Assembly: GCA_015056365.1 (NCBI GenBank) | Contig: SVGM01000002.1 | Span: 62,001-126,000, forward strand | Source: Clostridiales bacterium | GTDB lineage: Bacteria; Bacillota; Clostridia; Christensenellales; Aristaeellaceae | DNA: 64,000 nt | Reading direction: 5' to 3' | Shown: piece after piece, positions 1 to 8,886 of the stretch | Position numbering within the stretch: position 1 is the first letter of the stretch | How the letters are laid out: the number at the start of each line of letters is the position of its first letter | The notes under the pieces: model-generated | The model's database searches: none | The model's input: the letters and a program-made list of their open reading frames with translations, nothing else | Told to the model about the DNA's origin: nothing | Position numbers and translations under genes: made by a program

Positions 1-5
1 CAAGG

Positions 6-81
6 TGGAGGTGCCACCCGGATTTGAACCGGGGAAATAAAGGTTTTGCAGACCTTCGCCTTACCGCTTGGCTATGGCACC
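6..81 (-). tRNA. tRNA-Cys (GCA)
   Basis: A full cloverleaf reads on the minus strand, with 7-bp acceptor arms GGTGCCA/TGGCACC, the T-loop GTTCAAATC and anticodon GCA in the loop CTGCAAA. The 3' CCA is genomically encoded (6-8). It is the last visible gene of a five-tRNA array transcribed leftward. Confidence 0.96.
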
Positions 82-86
82 GTGTG

Positions 87-161
87 TGGAGCGGTAGACG
101 AGATTCGAACTCGCGACATCCACCTTGGCAAGGTGGCACTCTACCACTGAGCTACTACCGC
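87..161 (-). tRNA. tRNA-Gly (GCC)
   Basis: Minus-strand cloverleaf with acceptor arms GCGGTAG/CTACCGC, anticodon GCC in the loop TTGCCAA and the T-loop GTTCGAATC. The CCA end is encoded at 87-89. Only a few bases separate it from its neighbours, so it is part of one processed array transcript. Confidence 0.96.
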
Positions 162-166
162 ACACT

Positions 167-242
167 TGGTGCCTTGGGGCGGAATCGAACCACCGACACG
201 TAGATTTTCAGTCTACTGCTCTACCGACTGAGCTACCAAGGC
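167..242 (-). tRNA. tRNA-Phe (GAA)
   Basis: Minus-strand cloverleaf with acceptor arms GCCTTGG/CCAAGGC, anticodon GAA in the loop CTGAAAA and an encoded CCA (167-169). The loop sequence is the usual bacterial tRNA-Phe one. Confidence 0.96.
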
Positions 243-246
243 ATAT

Positions 247-323
247 TGGCGACCCGGAAGGGGCTCGAACCCTCGACCTCTAGCGTGACAGGCTAGCGCT
301 CTAACCAACTGAGCTACCGGGCC
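247..323 (-). tRNA. tRNA-Asp (GTC)
   Basis: Minus-strand cloverleaf with acceptor arms GGCCCGG/CCGGGTC (one G-T wobble), anticodon GTC in the loop CTGTCAC, G discriminator base and encoded CCA (247-249). Confidence 0.96.
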
Positions 324-328
324 ACATA

Positions 329-404
329 TGGTGGGAACAACAGGGCTCGAACCTGTGACCCTCTGCTTGTAAGGCAGATGCTCTCCCAGCTGAGCTATGC
401 TCCC
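329..404 (-). tRNA. tRNA-Val (TAC)
   Basis: Minus-strand cloverleaf with acceptor arms GGGAGCA/TGTTCCC, anticodon TAC in the loop TTACAAG and encoded CCA (329-331). It is the promoter-proximal gene of the Val-Asp-Phe-Gly-Cys array. Confidence 0.96.
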
Positions 405-435
405 CCGTCGATCCGCTCTCGCGGCGACGCTGTAT

Positions 436-464
436 ATCATAACCTGTTTGTTCGAATTTGTCAA
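436..464 (-). promoter_or_regulatory. sigma-A promoter of the tRNA array
   Basis: On the minus strand TTGACA (459-464) and TATGAT (436-441) are separated by exactly 17 bp, about 30 bp before tRNA-Val. A GC-rich stretch lies between the -10 box and the first tRNA. Confidence 0.85.
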
Positions 465-517
465 TATCGTTTTTCAACTTTTTTTGAAAAATATTCGCAA
501 GGAAAAAAATTTGGCTG

Positions 518-546
518 TTGCAAAACCATACGGACTATGCTATAAT
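518..546 (+). promoter_or_regulatory. sigma-A promoter of rpmE
   Basis: TTGCAA (518-523) and a perfect TATAAT (541-546) with a 17-bp spacer, 56 bp before the rpmE start. It is divergent from the tRNA-array promoter. Confidence 0.85.
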
Positions 547-601
547 GACAAACGCGCTTTGTAGCGCTACTCATGGCATACGCAAAAAGAGGTGAAAATG
601 C

Positions 602-802
602 GTGAAAGAGAAGATCCATCCCAAATATGGCAAGTCTACCGTCCGTTGCGTGTGCGGTGAGACGTTCGAAACCGGCTCCATCAAGCCCGAGCTGAAGGTC
701 GAAATTTGCTCCAAGTGCCACCCCTTCTACACCGGCAAGCAGAAGCTGGTGGACAGCGGCGGACGCGTGGATCGCTTCAAGAAGCGTTTCAATATCGAAT
801 AA
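602..802 (+). CDS. rpmE: 50S ribosomal protein L31 (zinc-binding type)
   Basis: A 66-residue protein of the large ribosomal subunit. It opens with [10 protein letters not shown], the L31 N-terminus, and carries the CxC and CxxC pairs (CVC near residue 18, CSKC near residue 37) of the C+ zinc-binding form, ending in the basic [10 protein letters not shown] tail. The start is GTG at 602. The nearby ATG at 598 is in another frame, and the Shine-Dalgarno run AAGAGGTG lies just upstream. The gene is monocistronic, with its own promoter and a strong terminator directly after the stop. Confidence 0.97.
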   Translation: MKEKIHPKYGKSTVRCVCGETFETGSIKPELKVEICSKCHPFYTGKQKLVDSGGRVDRFKKRFNIE

Positions 803-813
803 GCCATACATCA

Positions 814-839
814 AGAGCATCCTGCGGGGTGCTCTTTTT
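814..839 (+). terminator. Rho-independent terminator of rpmE
   Basis: A 9-bp stem (AGAGCATCC with GGGTGCTCT, one T-G wobble), a TGCG tetraloop and a run of T. It begins 11 bp after the rpmE stop. Confidence 0.92.
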
Positions 840-951
840 GCATCTCAAAAACCCTTCCTTTTCCTGGCGCAGGCAGGAAACAAAGGAGGAACCGTCGAAT
901 TTGTGGTATGTGTGCTATTTATGCGCAGCACCCAGAAAGGATTATGATTAT

Positions 952-2136
952 ATGAAGAAAAATACCACCAGCTGCCCCCGGGTAGATATCGGCGGTCAGG
1001 CCGTCATGGAAGGCGTTATGATGAAAGCGCCTGACGCCATCGCCATCTCCGTGCGCCGCCCCGACGGCGTCATCCTTACCAAGCGCAAGACCTATGTCCC
1101 CCTCTCCAAAAAGCACAAGTGGATGGGGCTTCCCATCATTCGCGGCGTGGTGAATTTTGTGACCATGCTGTCCATGGGCATGAACGTTCTGCAGGAAAGC
1201 ACCGATATGCTGGGTATTATGGACGAGGAACCCACCAAGTTTGAAAAGTGGCTGTCGAAAAAGCTGGGCAAGGGCATCGACAAGATCGTCATGGGTACCG
1301 CCATTGTGCTGGCCGTGATCCTGTCCGTAGGTCTGTTCTTTGTGATCCCCGAGCTGGTAGCCCGCGGCCTCAAGGCGCTGATTCCCAACCAGAACTGGCT
1401 GGTCAATCTGCTCAGTGGCATCGTCCGCATTTTGATTCTGATCGGCTATATCGCCTTCTGTTCCACGGTGCCCGACGTACGCCGCACGTTCGAATATCAC
1501 GGTGCGGAGCACAAGACCGTATACTGCAACGAAAACGGTCTGCCCCTCACCCCTGAAAACGCCCAGCAGTTCACCACGCTGCATCCCCGCTGCGGCACTG
1601 CCTTCCTTTTGATCGTGTTCGTGATTTCCATCGTCCTCTTTACGCTGGTGGGTTACCAGGGTACCAACTACTTCCTGCGTCTGGGCAGCCGTCTGCTTTT
1701 GCTGCCTGTGGTTGCCGGCATCAGCTACGAAGTGCTTAAGGGCCTGGCCCACAGCAGCGGCAAGCTGGTGGAGATCCTCCGCTGGCCCGGCATGCAGATG
1801 CAGCGCCTGACCACCAAGGAACCCACCGACGAAATGTTGGAAGTTGCCATCGTTTCCATGAACGTAGCGCTCCACGGCCTGCCCGAGGGTTGCCCCAAAA
1901 CTGCTGACGGCTATACCATCATCCGCGACTACCGGGTAGCCGATCCCGCCTTTGCTGACGTGCTGGCCGAAGAAGCCAACGCCGAACAAACTGCTCCCGA
2001 AGAAAACAACGAGTCCCCCGCGGAGGAAGCAGCAGCCGAGAACGCTACCGGTTCTCTCAAGGAGAAGGCTGAGGAAGCCAAGGAGGCTGTCAAGGCCGAA
2101 CTGTCTGATGCTGCCAGCGCCGATCAGCAGTCATGA
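952..2136 (+). CDS. DUF1385 (YqhQ-like) membrane protein
   Basis: A 394-residue DUF1385 protein; biochemical role unknown. Family hallmarks visible are the N-terminal IGGQAVMEGVMMK segment, a central hydrophobic region with several membrane spans (roughly residues 120-170 and 220-270), the EYHGAEHKTVYC motif and an HPRCGTAF motif. The last 60 residues are Ala/Glu-rich and probably disordered. The start at ATG 952 has a purine-rich AGAAAGG upstream. An in-frame TTG at 901, preceded by AAAGGAGG (880-887), could add 17 residues. The gene overlaps prmC by 4 bases, so both belong to one translation-coupled operon, as is common in Clostridia. Confidence 0.93.
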   Translation: MKKNTTSCPRVDIGGQAVMEGVMMKAPDAIAISVRRPDGVILTKRKTYVPLSKKHKWMGLPIIRGVVNFVTMLSMGMNVLQESTDMLGIMDEEPTKFEKWLSKKLGKGIDKIVMGTAIVLAVILSVGLFFVIPELVARGLKALIPNQNWLVNLLSGIVRILILIGYIAFCSTVPDVRRTFEYHGAEHKTVYCNENGLPLTPENAQQFTTLHPRCGTAFLLIVFVISIVLFTLVGYQGTNYFLRLGSRLLLLPVVAGISYEVLKGLAHSSGKLVEILRWPGMQMQRLTTKEPTDEMLEVAIVSMNVALHGLPEGCPKTADGYTIIRDYRVADPAFADVLAEEANAEQTAPEENNESPAEEAAAENATGSLKEKAEEAKEAVKAELSDAASADQQS

Positions 2137-2972
2137 CCATTCATCAATTACTGACCGAAGCCACCCGGCAGCTCAACGACGCGCAGGTGCCCGATCCTGC
2201 CAATGATGCGCTGCTGATGCTGGCCCATGTACTGAACAAAAATCCGCTGTCCGTCCGTCTGGACGGGGCGAGGGAAGTTACCCCAGAGGACAGCGCCCGA
2301 TACCGGGCGCTGTTGCTCCATAGAGCAAAACGTGAGCCCTTGCAGTATCTGCTGGGCGAGCAATGGTTCTACGGCCTGCCCTATCAGGTGGATCACCGGG
2401 TACTGATCCCCCGCCAGGAAACCGAAACCCTGTGCGAGGTGGGCGTACACTTCCTGAACAAGCTTGCATCCCCTCGTGCGCTGGATCTGTGCACCGGCAG
2501 CGGCGCAATTGCCGTCACGCTGAAGCACCAGTGCCCCCACACTGCAGTGGACGCTTCCGACCTGAGCGTCGATGCGCTGACCGTGGCGCAGGCCAATGCC
2601 CAGCGGCATCAGGCGCAAATCACTTTCTATCAGGGCGATCTGTTTGATGCTCTGCCCGGGGAACCCTACGACCTGATCCTGTCTAACCCGCCGTATATCG
2701 AAAGCGCCGACTGTCCCCTGCTGCAAACCGAAGTGCTCTTTGAGCCGGTGATGGCGCTGGACGGCGGCACAGATGGACTGGATTTTTACCGGCGCATTGC
2801 CAGCGAAGCGAAGTCGTACCTTCGCAGCAGCGGCATGCTGGCGGTGGAACTGGGGCAGGGGCAAGCCGAAGCCGTTGCGGATCTTTTCCGACAGGCCGGC
2901 GGATACACTGCCGTTGAAATTGTCAAGGATCTATACGGGATCCAGCGCATTGTGAAAGCGCATAAGGAGTGA
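2133..2972 (+). CDS. prmC: Release factor glutamine methyltransferase
   Basis: A 279-residue S-adenosylmethionine-dependent enzyme that methylates the glutamine of the GGQ motif of release factors. The N-terminal helical domain (1-75) is followed by a Rossmann fold with DLCTGSGAIAV (SAM binding) and the NPPYI catalytic motif near residue 185. Its ATG overlaps the stop of the DUF1385 gene (ATGA), and its substrate gene prfA follows directly, which supports the assignment. Confidence 0.97.
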   Translation: MTIHQLLTEATRQLNDAQVPDPANDALLMLAHVLNKNPLSVRLDGAREVTPEDSARYRALLLHRAKREPLQYLLGEQWFYGLPYQVDHRVLIPRQETETLCEVGVHFLNKLASPRALDLCTGSGAIAVTLKHQCPHTAVDASDLSVDALTVAQANAQRHQAQITFYQGDLFDALPGEPYDLILSNPPYIESADCPLLQTEVLFEPVMALDGGTDGLDFYRRIASEAKSYLRSSGMLAVELGQGQAEAVADLFRQAGGYTAVEIVKDLYGIQRIVKAHKE

Positions 2973-2978
2973 CCGTTT

Positions 2979-4046
2979 CTGTTTGAGAAATTCGATTGGA
3001 TCGTTGGCCGCTATCAGGAACTGACTGAGGCCATCAGCCAGCCCGAGATCATTGCCGATCAGGCCAAATGGCAAAAGCTGCTTAAGGAACACGCTTCCCT
3101 GGAGCCTCAGGTGGCCGCGTACAATGCCTATCAGCAGACCCTTGCTGACATTGAGACCGCAAAAGAAATGCTTGCCAGCCCCGAAATGGCGGAACTGGCG
3201 CAGGACGAACTGCCCCTGCTGGAGCAACAACGGCGACAGCAGGAGCACGAGTTACGGCTCTTGCTGCTTCCTGCCGACCCTAACGCCGACCGCAACGTGG
3301 TGGTGGAAATCCGTCAGGGTGCCGGCGGGGATGAAGCAGCGTTGTTTGGCGCGTTGCTTTTGCGCATGTACACCCGCTACGCCGAGCGAAACCGGCTGAA
3401 GGTGGAGCCTGTGCACTACAACATGACCGAGCTGGGCGGCGTGAAGGAAGCAGTATTCACCATCGCCGGTCAGGGAGCCTTCAGCCGCTTGAAATACGAG
3501 AGCGGCGTGCACCGAGTGCAGCGCGTACCCACCACCGAATCCGGCGGGCGCATCCATACCAGCACATGCACCGTTGCGGTGCTACCGGAGGCCGAGGATG
3601 TGGAGATCGATATCAACCCCAACGATCTGCGCATCGACACCTATCGTGCCGGCGGCGCAGGCGGTCAGCACGTCAACCGTACTGACAGTGCCGTTCGCAT
3701 GACCCACCTGCCCACGGGCATCGTGGTGCAGTGCCAGAATGAACGCAGCCAAATCCAGAACCGGGAAATGTGCCTGCGTATCCTCAAAAGCCGCCTGTAT
3801 GACAAGTACCGGGAAGAAAAGGACAGCGAATACGCCGCCAACCGCCGGGGCCAGATCGGTACCGGCGACCGCAGCGAACGCATCCGTACCTATAATTTTC
3901 CCCAGGGCCGGGTGACGGATCACCGCCTTGGGCTGACGCTGTATCGCATCGACGAGATTCTGGACGGTGATCTGGAAGAGGTGATCGAGGCCCTGCGGCT
4001 GGCTGAACAGGCCGAAAAGTTGAAAATCTTCGGAGATGACGAATGA
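2979..4046 (+). CDS. prfA: Peptide chain release factor 1, apparent CTG start
   Basis: RF1 reads UAA/UAG in the ribosomal A site and releases the peptide. The GGQ loop is in [12 protein letters not shown], and the stop-codon-reading PxT element appears as PTT in QRVPTTES. A full-length RF1 of 355 residues starting (M/L)[14 protein letters not shown] is obtained only if translation begins at CTG 2979. The frame is closed by a TGA at 2970, and no ATG, GTG or TTG occurs in frame until GTG 3111, which would remove 44 residues of the N-terminal domain. AAGGAGT (2964-2970) sits 8 bases before the CTG. The gene is 6 bases from prmC and overlaps sua5. Confidence 0.95.
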   Translation: MFEKFDWIVGRYQELTEAISQPEIIADQAKWQKLLKEHASLEPQVAAYNAYQQTLADIETAKEMLASPEMAELAQDELPLLEQQRRQQEHELRLLLLPADPNADRNVVVEIRQGAGGDEAALFGALLLRMYTRYAERNRLKVEPVHYNMTELGGVKEAVFTIAGQGAFSRLKYESGVHRVQRVPTTESGGRIHTSTCTVAVLPEAEDVEIDINPNDLRIDTYRAGGAGGQHVNRTDSAVRMTHLPTGIVVQCQNERSQIQNREMCLRILKSRLYDKYREEKDSEYAANRRGQIGTGDRSERIRTYNFPQGRVTDHRLGLTLYRIDEILDGDLEEVIEALRLAEQAEKLKIFGDDE

Positions 4047-5098
4047 TGAACACCCTGCTGCTATCCCCCGATGAGGAAAACCTGCTGTTGGCTGCCAATG
4101 CACTTAAAGACGGCCAGCTGGTGGGCATCCCCACCGAAACCGTATACGGACTTGGCGCAGACGCCCTGAATGAGAACGCCGTCCGGGCGATTTTCGCCGC
4201 CAAGGGACGGCCAGCGGACAATCCCCTGATCGTTCACGTGGCCGATATTGACGCCGCCATGCCCCTTTGCGAAATCGACCAGCGCAGCCGCCGGGTGATG
4301 GAGGCTTTCTGTCCCGGCCCCATTACGCTGCTCATGCCCAAAAAGCCCTGCGTTCCCAGTGTAGTGAACGCAGGATTGTCCAGTGTAGCCATCCGCATTC
4401 CTTCCCATCCTGTGGCGCAAAAGCTGCTGCGGCTCTCCGGCGTACCGGTGGCCGCCCCCAGCGCCAACACCAGCGGCAAGCCCAGCCCCACCACTGCCCA
4501 ACATGTCTATGACGATCTGCAGGGGAAGCTTGCCTGCATCGTAGACGGCGGTGCATGTCAGGTTGGACTGGAAAGCACAGTTGTGGACATGACCTCTCCG
4601 ATTCCCACTGTTCTTCGGCCCGGCGGCGTCACGCCGGATATGCTGCTCACGGTGCTGGACGAGATCCAGGTTGCCGACAGCGTTCTCAGACCCCTGAAAG
4701 AAGGGGAGCAGGCTCTTTCACCGGGCATGCGCTACAAGCATTACGCGCCCGGCGGCCAGCTCACGCTGGTCAGAGGCGACACAGAGAAGGTACAGCAGCT
4801 GATCTCCCGCCTTTACAACGAGGCACAGGCACAGGGGCACAGCGTTCGCGTCTTTGCCTTCGAAGAGCATCTGTCCGCTTACCCGGGCATGGAAACCGCA
4901 AGCATTGGCCGGCTGAGTGAGCCAGAGACCATTGCCCGGCAGCTTTTTGCCGTGCTGCGTCAGGCCGACGCAGACGGCGTTGAGGTGCTCTTCAGCGAAG
5001 TGCTGCCCCCGGAAGGCATCGGTCTGGCCGTGATGAACCGGCTGAGCCGCGCCGCCGCTTTCCGCGTGATCGACGCCAATCAGGAGGAACTGCCTTGA
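4043..5098 (+). CDS. sua5: L-threonylcarbamoyladenylate synthase, Sua5 type
   Basis: A 351-residue enzyme making threonylcarbamoyl-AMP from threonine, bicarbonate and ATP for the t6A37 modification of tRNAs. The YrdC domain spans about 1-210, with [13 protein letters not shown] and the [11 protein letters not shown] nucleotide-binding motif. The C-terminal Sua5 domain begins after a linker with [11 protein letters not shown], typical of the long Sua5/YwlC form rather than the short TsaC. It starts at the double ATG at 4043, overlapping prfA. The ywlE-like gene follows, as in Bacillus. Confidence 0.95.
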   Translation: MMNTLLLSPDEENLLLAANALKDGQLVGIPTETVYGLGADALNENAVRAIFAAKGRPADNPLIVHVADIDAAMPLCEIDQRSRRVMEAFCPGPITLLMPKKPCVPSVVNAGLSSVAIRIPSHPVAQKLLRLSGVPVAAPSANTSGKPSPTTAQHVYDDLQGKLACIVDGGACQVGLESTVVDMTSPIPTVLRPGGVTPDMLLTVLDEIQVADSVLRPLKEGEQALSPGMRYKHYAPGGQLTLVRGDTEKVQQLISRLYNEAQAQGHSVRVFAFEEHLSAYPGMETASIGRLSEPETIARQLFAVLRQADADGVEVLFSEVLPPEGIGLAVMNRLSRAAAFRVIDANQEELP

Positions 5099-5541
5099 CC
5101 ACCATTCTTTTTCTCTGCACCGGAAACACCTGCCGCAGCCCTATGGCCGCCTGCCTGTTTAACGCCCTTGTCCGCAAAGCCGGCCTGACGGATGTACAGG
5201 CGCTTTCAGCCGGACTGGACACCTGGGACGGGCTGCCCGCCTCCTCTGGCGCAAGGAACGCCATGGAACGCCGCGGGCTGAGCCTTGACGGCCACCTTTC
5301 CCAGCGGCTCACCCCGGAGCTGGCGCAGCTGGCAGACCACATCGTCTGCGTCAGCCAGCGGCACGCCGCTGAGGTATGGGTGCGCCACCCGGACGCCAAA
5401 GGTGTCAGTTGCTTTTCCCCCGCCATCCCCGACCCCTACGGCGGCGATGACGAGAGATACGAGCAGTGTGCCCAGGCGCTGGAAGTGCAGGTCAGCACCC
5501 TGTTTCATCTGATGGAAACGGAGCGCAGGACGTCCCGTTGA
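5095..5541 (+). CDS. Low-molecular-weight phosphatase, YwlE-like
   Basis: A 148-residue LMW-PTP fold enzyme. The P-loop is CTGNTCRS (C8-X5-R14), and the general-acid Asp is in DPYGGDDE near residue 117. The Thr of the NTC triplet matches the position that in YwlE confers specificity for phospho-arginine, so a protein-arginine phosphatase is likely; no McsB kinase is in this window. The start is TTG 5095, overlapping the sua5 stop (TTGA), with AGGAGG at 5082-5087. It is translationally coupled to sua5. Confidence 0.9.
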   Translation: MTTILFLCTGNTCRSPMAACLFNALVRKAGLTDVQALSAGLDTWDGLPASSGARNAMERRGLSLDGHLSQRLTPELAQLADHIVCVSQRHAAEVWVRHPDAKGVSCFSPAIPDPYGGDDERYEQCAQALEVQVSTLFHLMETERRTSR

Positions 5542-5567
5542 CGCCATGCGTCCTCTTTTCATACAAA
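5538..5567 (+). promoter_or_regulatory. Possible promoter of the beta-CASP gene
   Basis: TTGACG (5538-5543) and TACAAA (5562-5567) with an 18-bp spacer, about 44 bp before the next start. The -10 box is weak, and readthrough from the prmC-prfA operon is equally possible. Confidence 0.4.
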
Positions 5568-5610
5568 GGCATCCAAGCATGAAATTGTCATGGAATAAGG
5601 AGGTTTACCT

Positions 5611-7299
5611 ATGAAACTGACCTTTCTGGGAGCCGCGCACGAAGTAACCGGCAGCCGTTTTTTGCTGCAGGCTTGCGGTAAAAACATCATGGTTGACTAC
5701 GGCATGGAACAGGGTGCAGACCTGTACGAAAACACACCCCTGCCCATTACCGAAGCCGCTATCGACGCCGTGCTGCTCACCCACGCCCACATTGACCACA
5801 GCGGATATCTGCCTCTGCTGTACAAAAACGGTTTCCGCGGCCACGTCTATGCCACCGAGCCCACCACCGACCTGTGCCGCATCATGCTGCTGGACTCGGC
5901 ACACATTCAGGAAAGCGACGCTGAATGGAAAAACCGCAAGAATCAGCGCAGCGGCAAACCTCTGGTGGAGCCGCTCTACACCCAGGAACACGCTCTGGGC
6001 GTACATGGCCAGTTCGTTCCCTGCCGCTACAAGGACAAAGTGGACATCTTTGACGGCATTTCCATCCGTCTGGTGGATATCGGTCATCTGTTGGGCTCCT
6101 GCGCCGTGGAAGTGACCGTCAACGAAGATGGCGCGGAAAAGACCATCGTCTTCTCCGGCGACGTAGGCAACATCCGCCAACCCCTGCTCCGTGACCCCGA
6201 ACCCATGCAAAAGGCCGACTATGTAGTGGTGGAATCCACCTACGGCGACCGCACCCATGGCCCGGTGCCGGATTACATCGGCAACCTGACGGAGATCATC
6301 CAATCCACGCTGGACAAGGGCGGCAACGTGATCATCCCCAGCTTTGCGGTGGGCCGCACCCAGGAACTTCTCTACTTCATCCGTCATATCAAGCAGCACG
6401 GCCTGGTGAAGGGACACGACCATTTCCCGGTGTACGTGGACAGCCCTCTTGCCGTGGAAGCCACCAATGTATTCAAAGAAAACACCTACGAATGCGCTGA
6501 CGAAGAAACCCTCGAACTGCTCAAGCAGGGCATTAATCCCATCGCCTGCCCCGATCTGCAGCTCTCCATCACCGCCGATGACAGCAAAGCGCTCAACACC
6601 GATCCTGTGCCCAAGGTCATCATTTCCTCCAGCGGCATGTGCGACGCCGGCCGAATCCGCCACCACCTCAAGCACAACCTCTGGCGCGCCGAAAGCACGG
6701 TGCTGTTTGTGGGCTATCAGAGCGTAGGTACCCTCGGCCGCAGCCTGGTGGACGGCGCCAAGCAGGTCAAGCTGTTCAGCGAGACAGTCGAGGTCAATGC
6801 CCGCATTGATACCCTTGCCGGCAAGAGCGGCCACGCAGATCAGAACGGCCTGCTGGACTGGGTCAGCCATTTCGATCCCAAGCCCCAGCACGTATTTGTG
6901 GTTCATGGCGAGGATGACGTCACCGACACCTTCGCCGCACTACTCAAAGAGAAGCAGGGACTCAGCGCCAGCGCGCCCTACAACGGCGAAAGCTGGGATC
7001 TGACCACGCTCAAAAAACTGGCAGACGGAAACGACGAACGCATCAAGAAGCCCAGCCGTGAAGCCGCCGCTGCCGACGCAGCCCCCAGCAACTCCTCTCC
7101 CAGTCATCAGCCCAAGCAGCCTGCCAAGCAGGAAAAGAAGAAGACCCAGAACGTGTCGCCCAGCTATTCCCAGCTGCTGGTGGCCATGGACAAGCTGCAA
7201 AACGTGGTGGAGCGTATGCGCAACCGCAGCAAGCGGGACCAAAACAAACTCACCAGCCAGATCAACAACCTGGTGCGTCGGTTTGGCGGAAAGCGGTAA
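5611..7299 (+). CDS. Metallo-beta-lactamase/beta-CASP RNA-processing hydrolase
   Basis: A 562-residue MBL-fold hydrolase of the beta-CASP (CPSF/YsaT-like) group, probably a ribonuclease. It has THAHIDHSGYLPLL (metal ligands, near residue 52), an Asp in FSGDVGN near 178, the beta-CASP insert with FAVGRTQELLY, SSSGMCDAGRIRHHL, and the final metal motif KSGHADQNGLLDW near 408. After about residue 455 comes a Lys/Pro/Ser-rich linker and a C-terminal coiled coil (about 510-562) that is not part of the standard enzyme and may anchor a partner or RNA. AAGGAGG at 5596-5602 fixes the start. It is cytoplasmic, with no signal peptide. Confidence 0.9.
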   Translation: MKLTFLGAAHEVTGSRFLLQACGKNIMVDYGMEQGADLYENTPLPITEAAIDAVLLTHAHIDHSGYLPLLYKNGFRGHVYATEPTTDLCRIMLLDSAHIQESDAEWKNRKNQRSGKPLVEPLYTQEHALGVHGQFVPCRYKDKVDIFDGISIRLVDIGHLLGSCAVEVTVNEDGAEKTIVFSGDVGNIRQPLLRDPEPMQKADYVVVESTYGDRTHGPVPDYIGNLTEIIQSTLDKGGNVIIPSFAVGRTQELLYFIRHIKQHGLVKGHDHFPVYVDSPLAVEATNVFKENTYECADEETLELLKQGINPIACPDLQLSITADDSKALNTDPVPKVIISSSGMCDAGRIRHHLKHNLWRAESTVLFVGYQSVGTLGRSLVDGAKQVKLFSETVEVNARIDTLAGKSGHADQNGLLDWVSHFDPKPQHVFVVHGEDDVTDTFAALLKEKQGLSASAPYNGESWDLTTLKKLADGNDERIKKPSREAAAADAAPSNSSPSHQPKQPAKQEKKKTQNVSPSYSQLLVAMDKLQNVVERMRNRSKRDQNKLTSQINNLVRRFGGKR

Positions 7300-7320
7300 G
7301 TTTTCGCGGTACCGGGATAC

Positions 7321-7361
7321 AAAGCAAGCCCCCTGCCTTTTTGGCAGGGGGGCTTGCTTTT
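7321..7361. terminator. Bidirectional terminator
   Basis: A 17-bp GC-rich stem flanked by A- and T-runs (AAAGCAAGCCCCCTGCC and its complement). It lies between the convergent beta-CASP and ADP-ribosylglycohydrolase genes and can serve both. Confidence 0.93.
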
Positions 7362-7362
7362 A

Positions 7363-8160
7363 CTATCTTCCATCTTTTTTCAGCCATTTCTGGAAACAGC
7401 TCAGAATCTCTTTCTGCCGCTGATCCAAATAGGCAACTGCTTTTTTCTCCAGATCTTTCGGAACGCCATAAAACGCCTCTGCGATGCTGCCGGTAATCGC
7501 AGCAAGGGTATCGCTGTCCCCACCGATCGAAACGGCATTTCGAATGGCATCCTCAAAGTTGACAGATTCAAAGAAAGCCATCAGTGCTTGGGGAACAGTA
7601 CCCTGACAGGTTTCGTTGAACAGATAGCTGTCACGGATACCATCCAGGGTAAAGTTCATAGGATAGTACTCTCTGTCTATCACTTGCCGGATTTCTTCCC
7701 TGGTACTGCCAGTCCTGGCCAAATAAATCGCCACGGTGGTCGCTTCTGCACCTTTAAGGCCTTCCGGATGGTTATGCGTAACTCGGGTTACCGCTTCGGA
7801 CATCCGTTTTGCCTCTTCCAGGGTATGGGCCGCAAAGCCACAGGCGCTCACACGCATAGCGGCACCGTTACCAAAACTGTTGTAGGGTTGAGGATCGTCT
7901 GAATACATCCAAGATAGAAACGAGCTGCCATAGCCACAGCCTGGATATGGTCTGCCCACTTCCCGCATAGCGCGTATTGCCATCTGACTAAGATCTTCCC
8001 AATCCGCTCGGCTGTCCATAATCGCCTTTGCAATTGCCAGGGTCATGATACTGTCATCCGTCACCATGCACTGCGGTGTGAACAATTCAAAGAATTTGTG
8101 TTTTATATTTTTCCATTCGAAGCGTGAACCAACGATATCGCCAACAATCGCACCAAGCAT
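7363..8160 (-). CDS. ADP-ribosylglycohydrolase family protein
   Basis: A 265-residue DraG/ARH-type hydrolase, which in known members removes ADP-ribose from protein or small-molecule acceptors using two Mg ions. Visible motifs are GAIVGDIVGSRFE at the N-terminus, the metal-binding VTDDSIM (near residue 33), HNHPEGLKGA (near 130) and GGDSDTLAAI (near 218), which carry the expected acidic ligands. It lies 20 bp downstream of the VWA gene, so the two are cotranscribed. A macrodomain gene sits just beyond, making ADP-ribose chemistry the common theme. The substrate cannot be deduced. Confidence 0.92.
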   Translation of the reverse strand: MLGAIVGDIVGSRFEWKNIKHKFFELFTPQCMVTDDSIMTLAIAKAIMDSRADWEDLSQMAIRAMREVGRPYPGCGYGSSFLSWMYSDDPQPYNSFGNGAAMRVSACGFAAHTLEEAKRMSEAVTRVTHNHPEGLKGAEATTVAIYLARTGSTREEIRQVIDREYYPMNFTLDGIRDSYLFNETCQGTVPQALMAFFESVNFEDAIRNAVSIGGDSDTLAAITGSIAEAFYGVPKDLEKKAVAYLDQRQKEILSCFQKWLKKDGR

Positions 8161-8180
8161 TGTCTTCCCTTTCTTTCTGA

Positions 8181-8825
8181 TTATGTTCTATCCCTCAAAT
8201 CTGCTTCGATCCGATCCTTCCAGTTCTCAGGCAGTGTGGCGGTGCAGCGCATATGCATCACCGCGTCACCGATCACCTGATAATTCAGCCGCGTACCCTG
8301 ATGGTCGCTGCGGTAACTTACGGCACGTTCCTTGGAGATCCCATAATGTCTTGCCGTTTCCACTGTGTCTATATTCGCGCCAAGAAAGAGGAATTCCCAG
8401 CCATATTCTTTCTGTTGCCGTTCGATCTTCTGACGAATCTCCTCGGCAGCATAACGACGACTGGCGTTCTCCATGCCATCGGTGGTAATCACAAACAAGG
8501 TTTTTCCCGGCACATTCTCTTTCCTTGCGTACTTATGAACATTGCCGATATGGTGAATAGCCCCGCCGATTGCGTCCAGCAGGGCCGTACAGCCTCCTAC
8601 GCGGTATTCTCTGTTCGTCATGGGCTGTACCTTCTGCACGTCCACCCGATCGTGGATGACGGTGGAAGCATCACTAAACACAACAGTAGACACGATCGCG
8701 TCACCTTCGCCCTGCTTCTGTCTGTCAATCATGGCGTTAAAACCGCCGATCGTATCGCTCTCCAGACCCGCCATGGACCCGCTGCAATCCAAAATAAAAA
8801 CCAGTTCTGTCAAATGCTTGTTCAT
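8181..8825 (-). CDS. VWA domain protein (TerY-like)
   Basis: A 214-residue stand-alone von Willebrand A domain without signal peptide or membrane span. The MIDAS metal site is DCSGSM near residue 11, followed by the downstream Thr/Asp positions (GCTALLDAIG and TTDGMENAS). The start is taken at ATG 8825, which has GGAGGG 7 bases upstream; a longer frame from 8861 lacks a ribosome-binding site. Cytoplasmic VWA proteins of this size act as metal-dependent adaptors in TerY-type and chaperone systems. Here the partner is probably the ADP-ribosylglycohydrolase. Confidence 0.9.
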   Translation of the reverse strand: MNKHLTELVFILDCSGSMAGLESDTIGGFNAMIDRQKQGEGDAIVSTVVFSDASTVIHDRVDVQKVQPMTNREYRVGGCTALLDAIGGAIHHIGNVHKYARKENVPGKTLFVITTDGMENASRRYAAEEIRQKIERQQKEYGWEFLFLGANIDTVETARHYGISKERAVSYRSDHQGTRLNYQVIGDAVMHMRCTATLPENWKDRIEADLRDRT

Positions 8826-8886
8826 CAATCGTCCCTCCTGTTGTATGATATCTTCTGACAATCACATCATAGCAGGTTCATGAGGG

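Noticed and set aside
1..404. tRNA region read as a protein on plus or minus
   Set aside because: The only long frame here (213-464) translates the tRNA genes; five cloverleaves are clear.
919..1989. 356-codon minus frame opposite DUF1385
   Set aside because: Antisense shadow of a well-supported gene, rich in His, Gln and Gly, without a start signal.
5605..6906. 433-codon minus frame opposite the beta-CASP gene
   Set aside because: Antisense to a gene with full catalytic motifs; no independent support.
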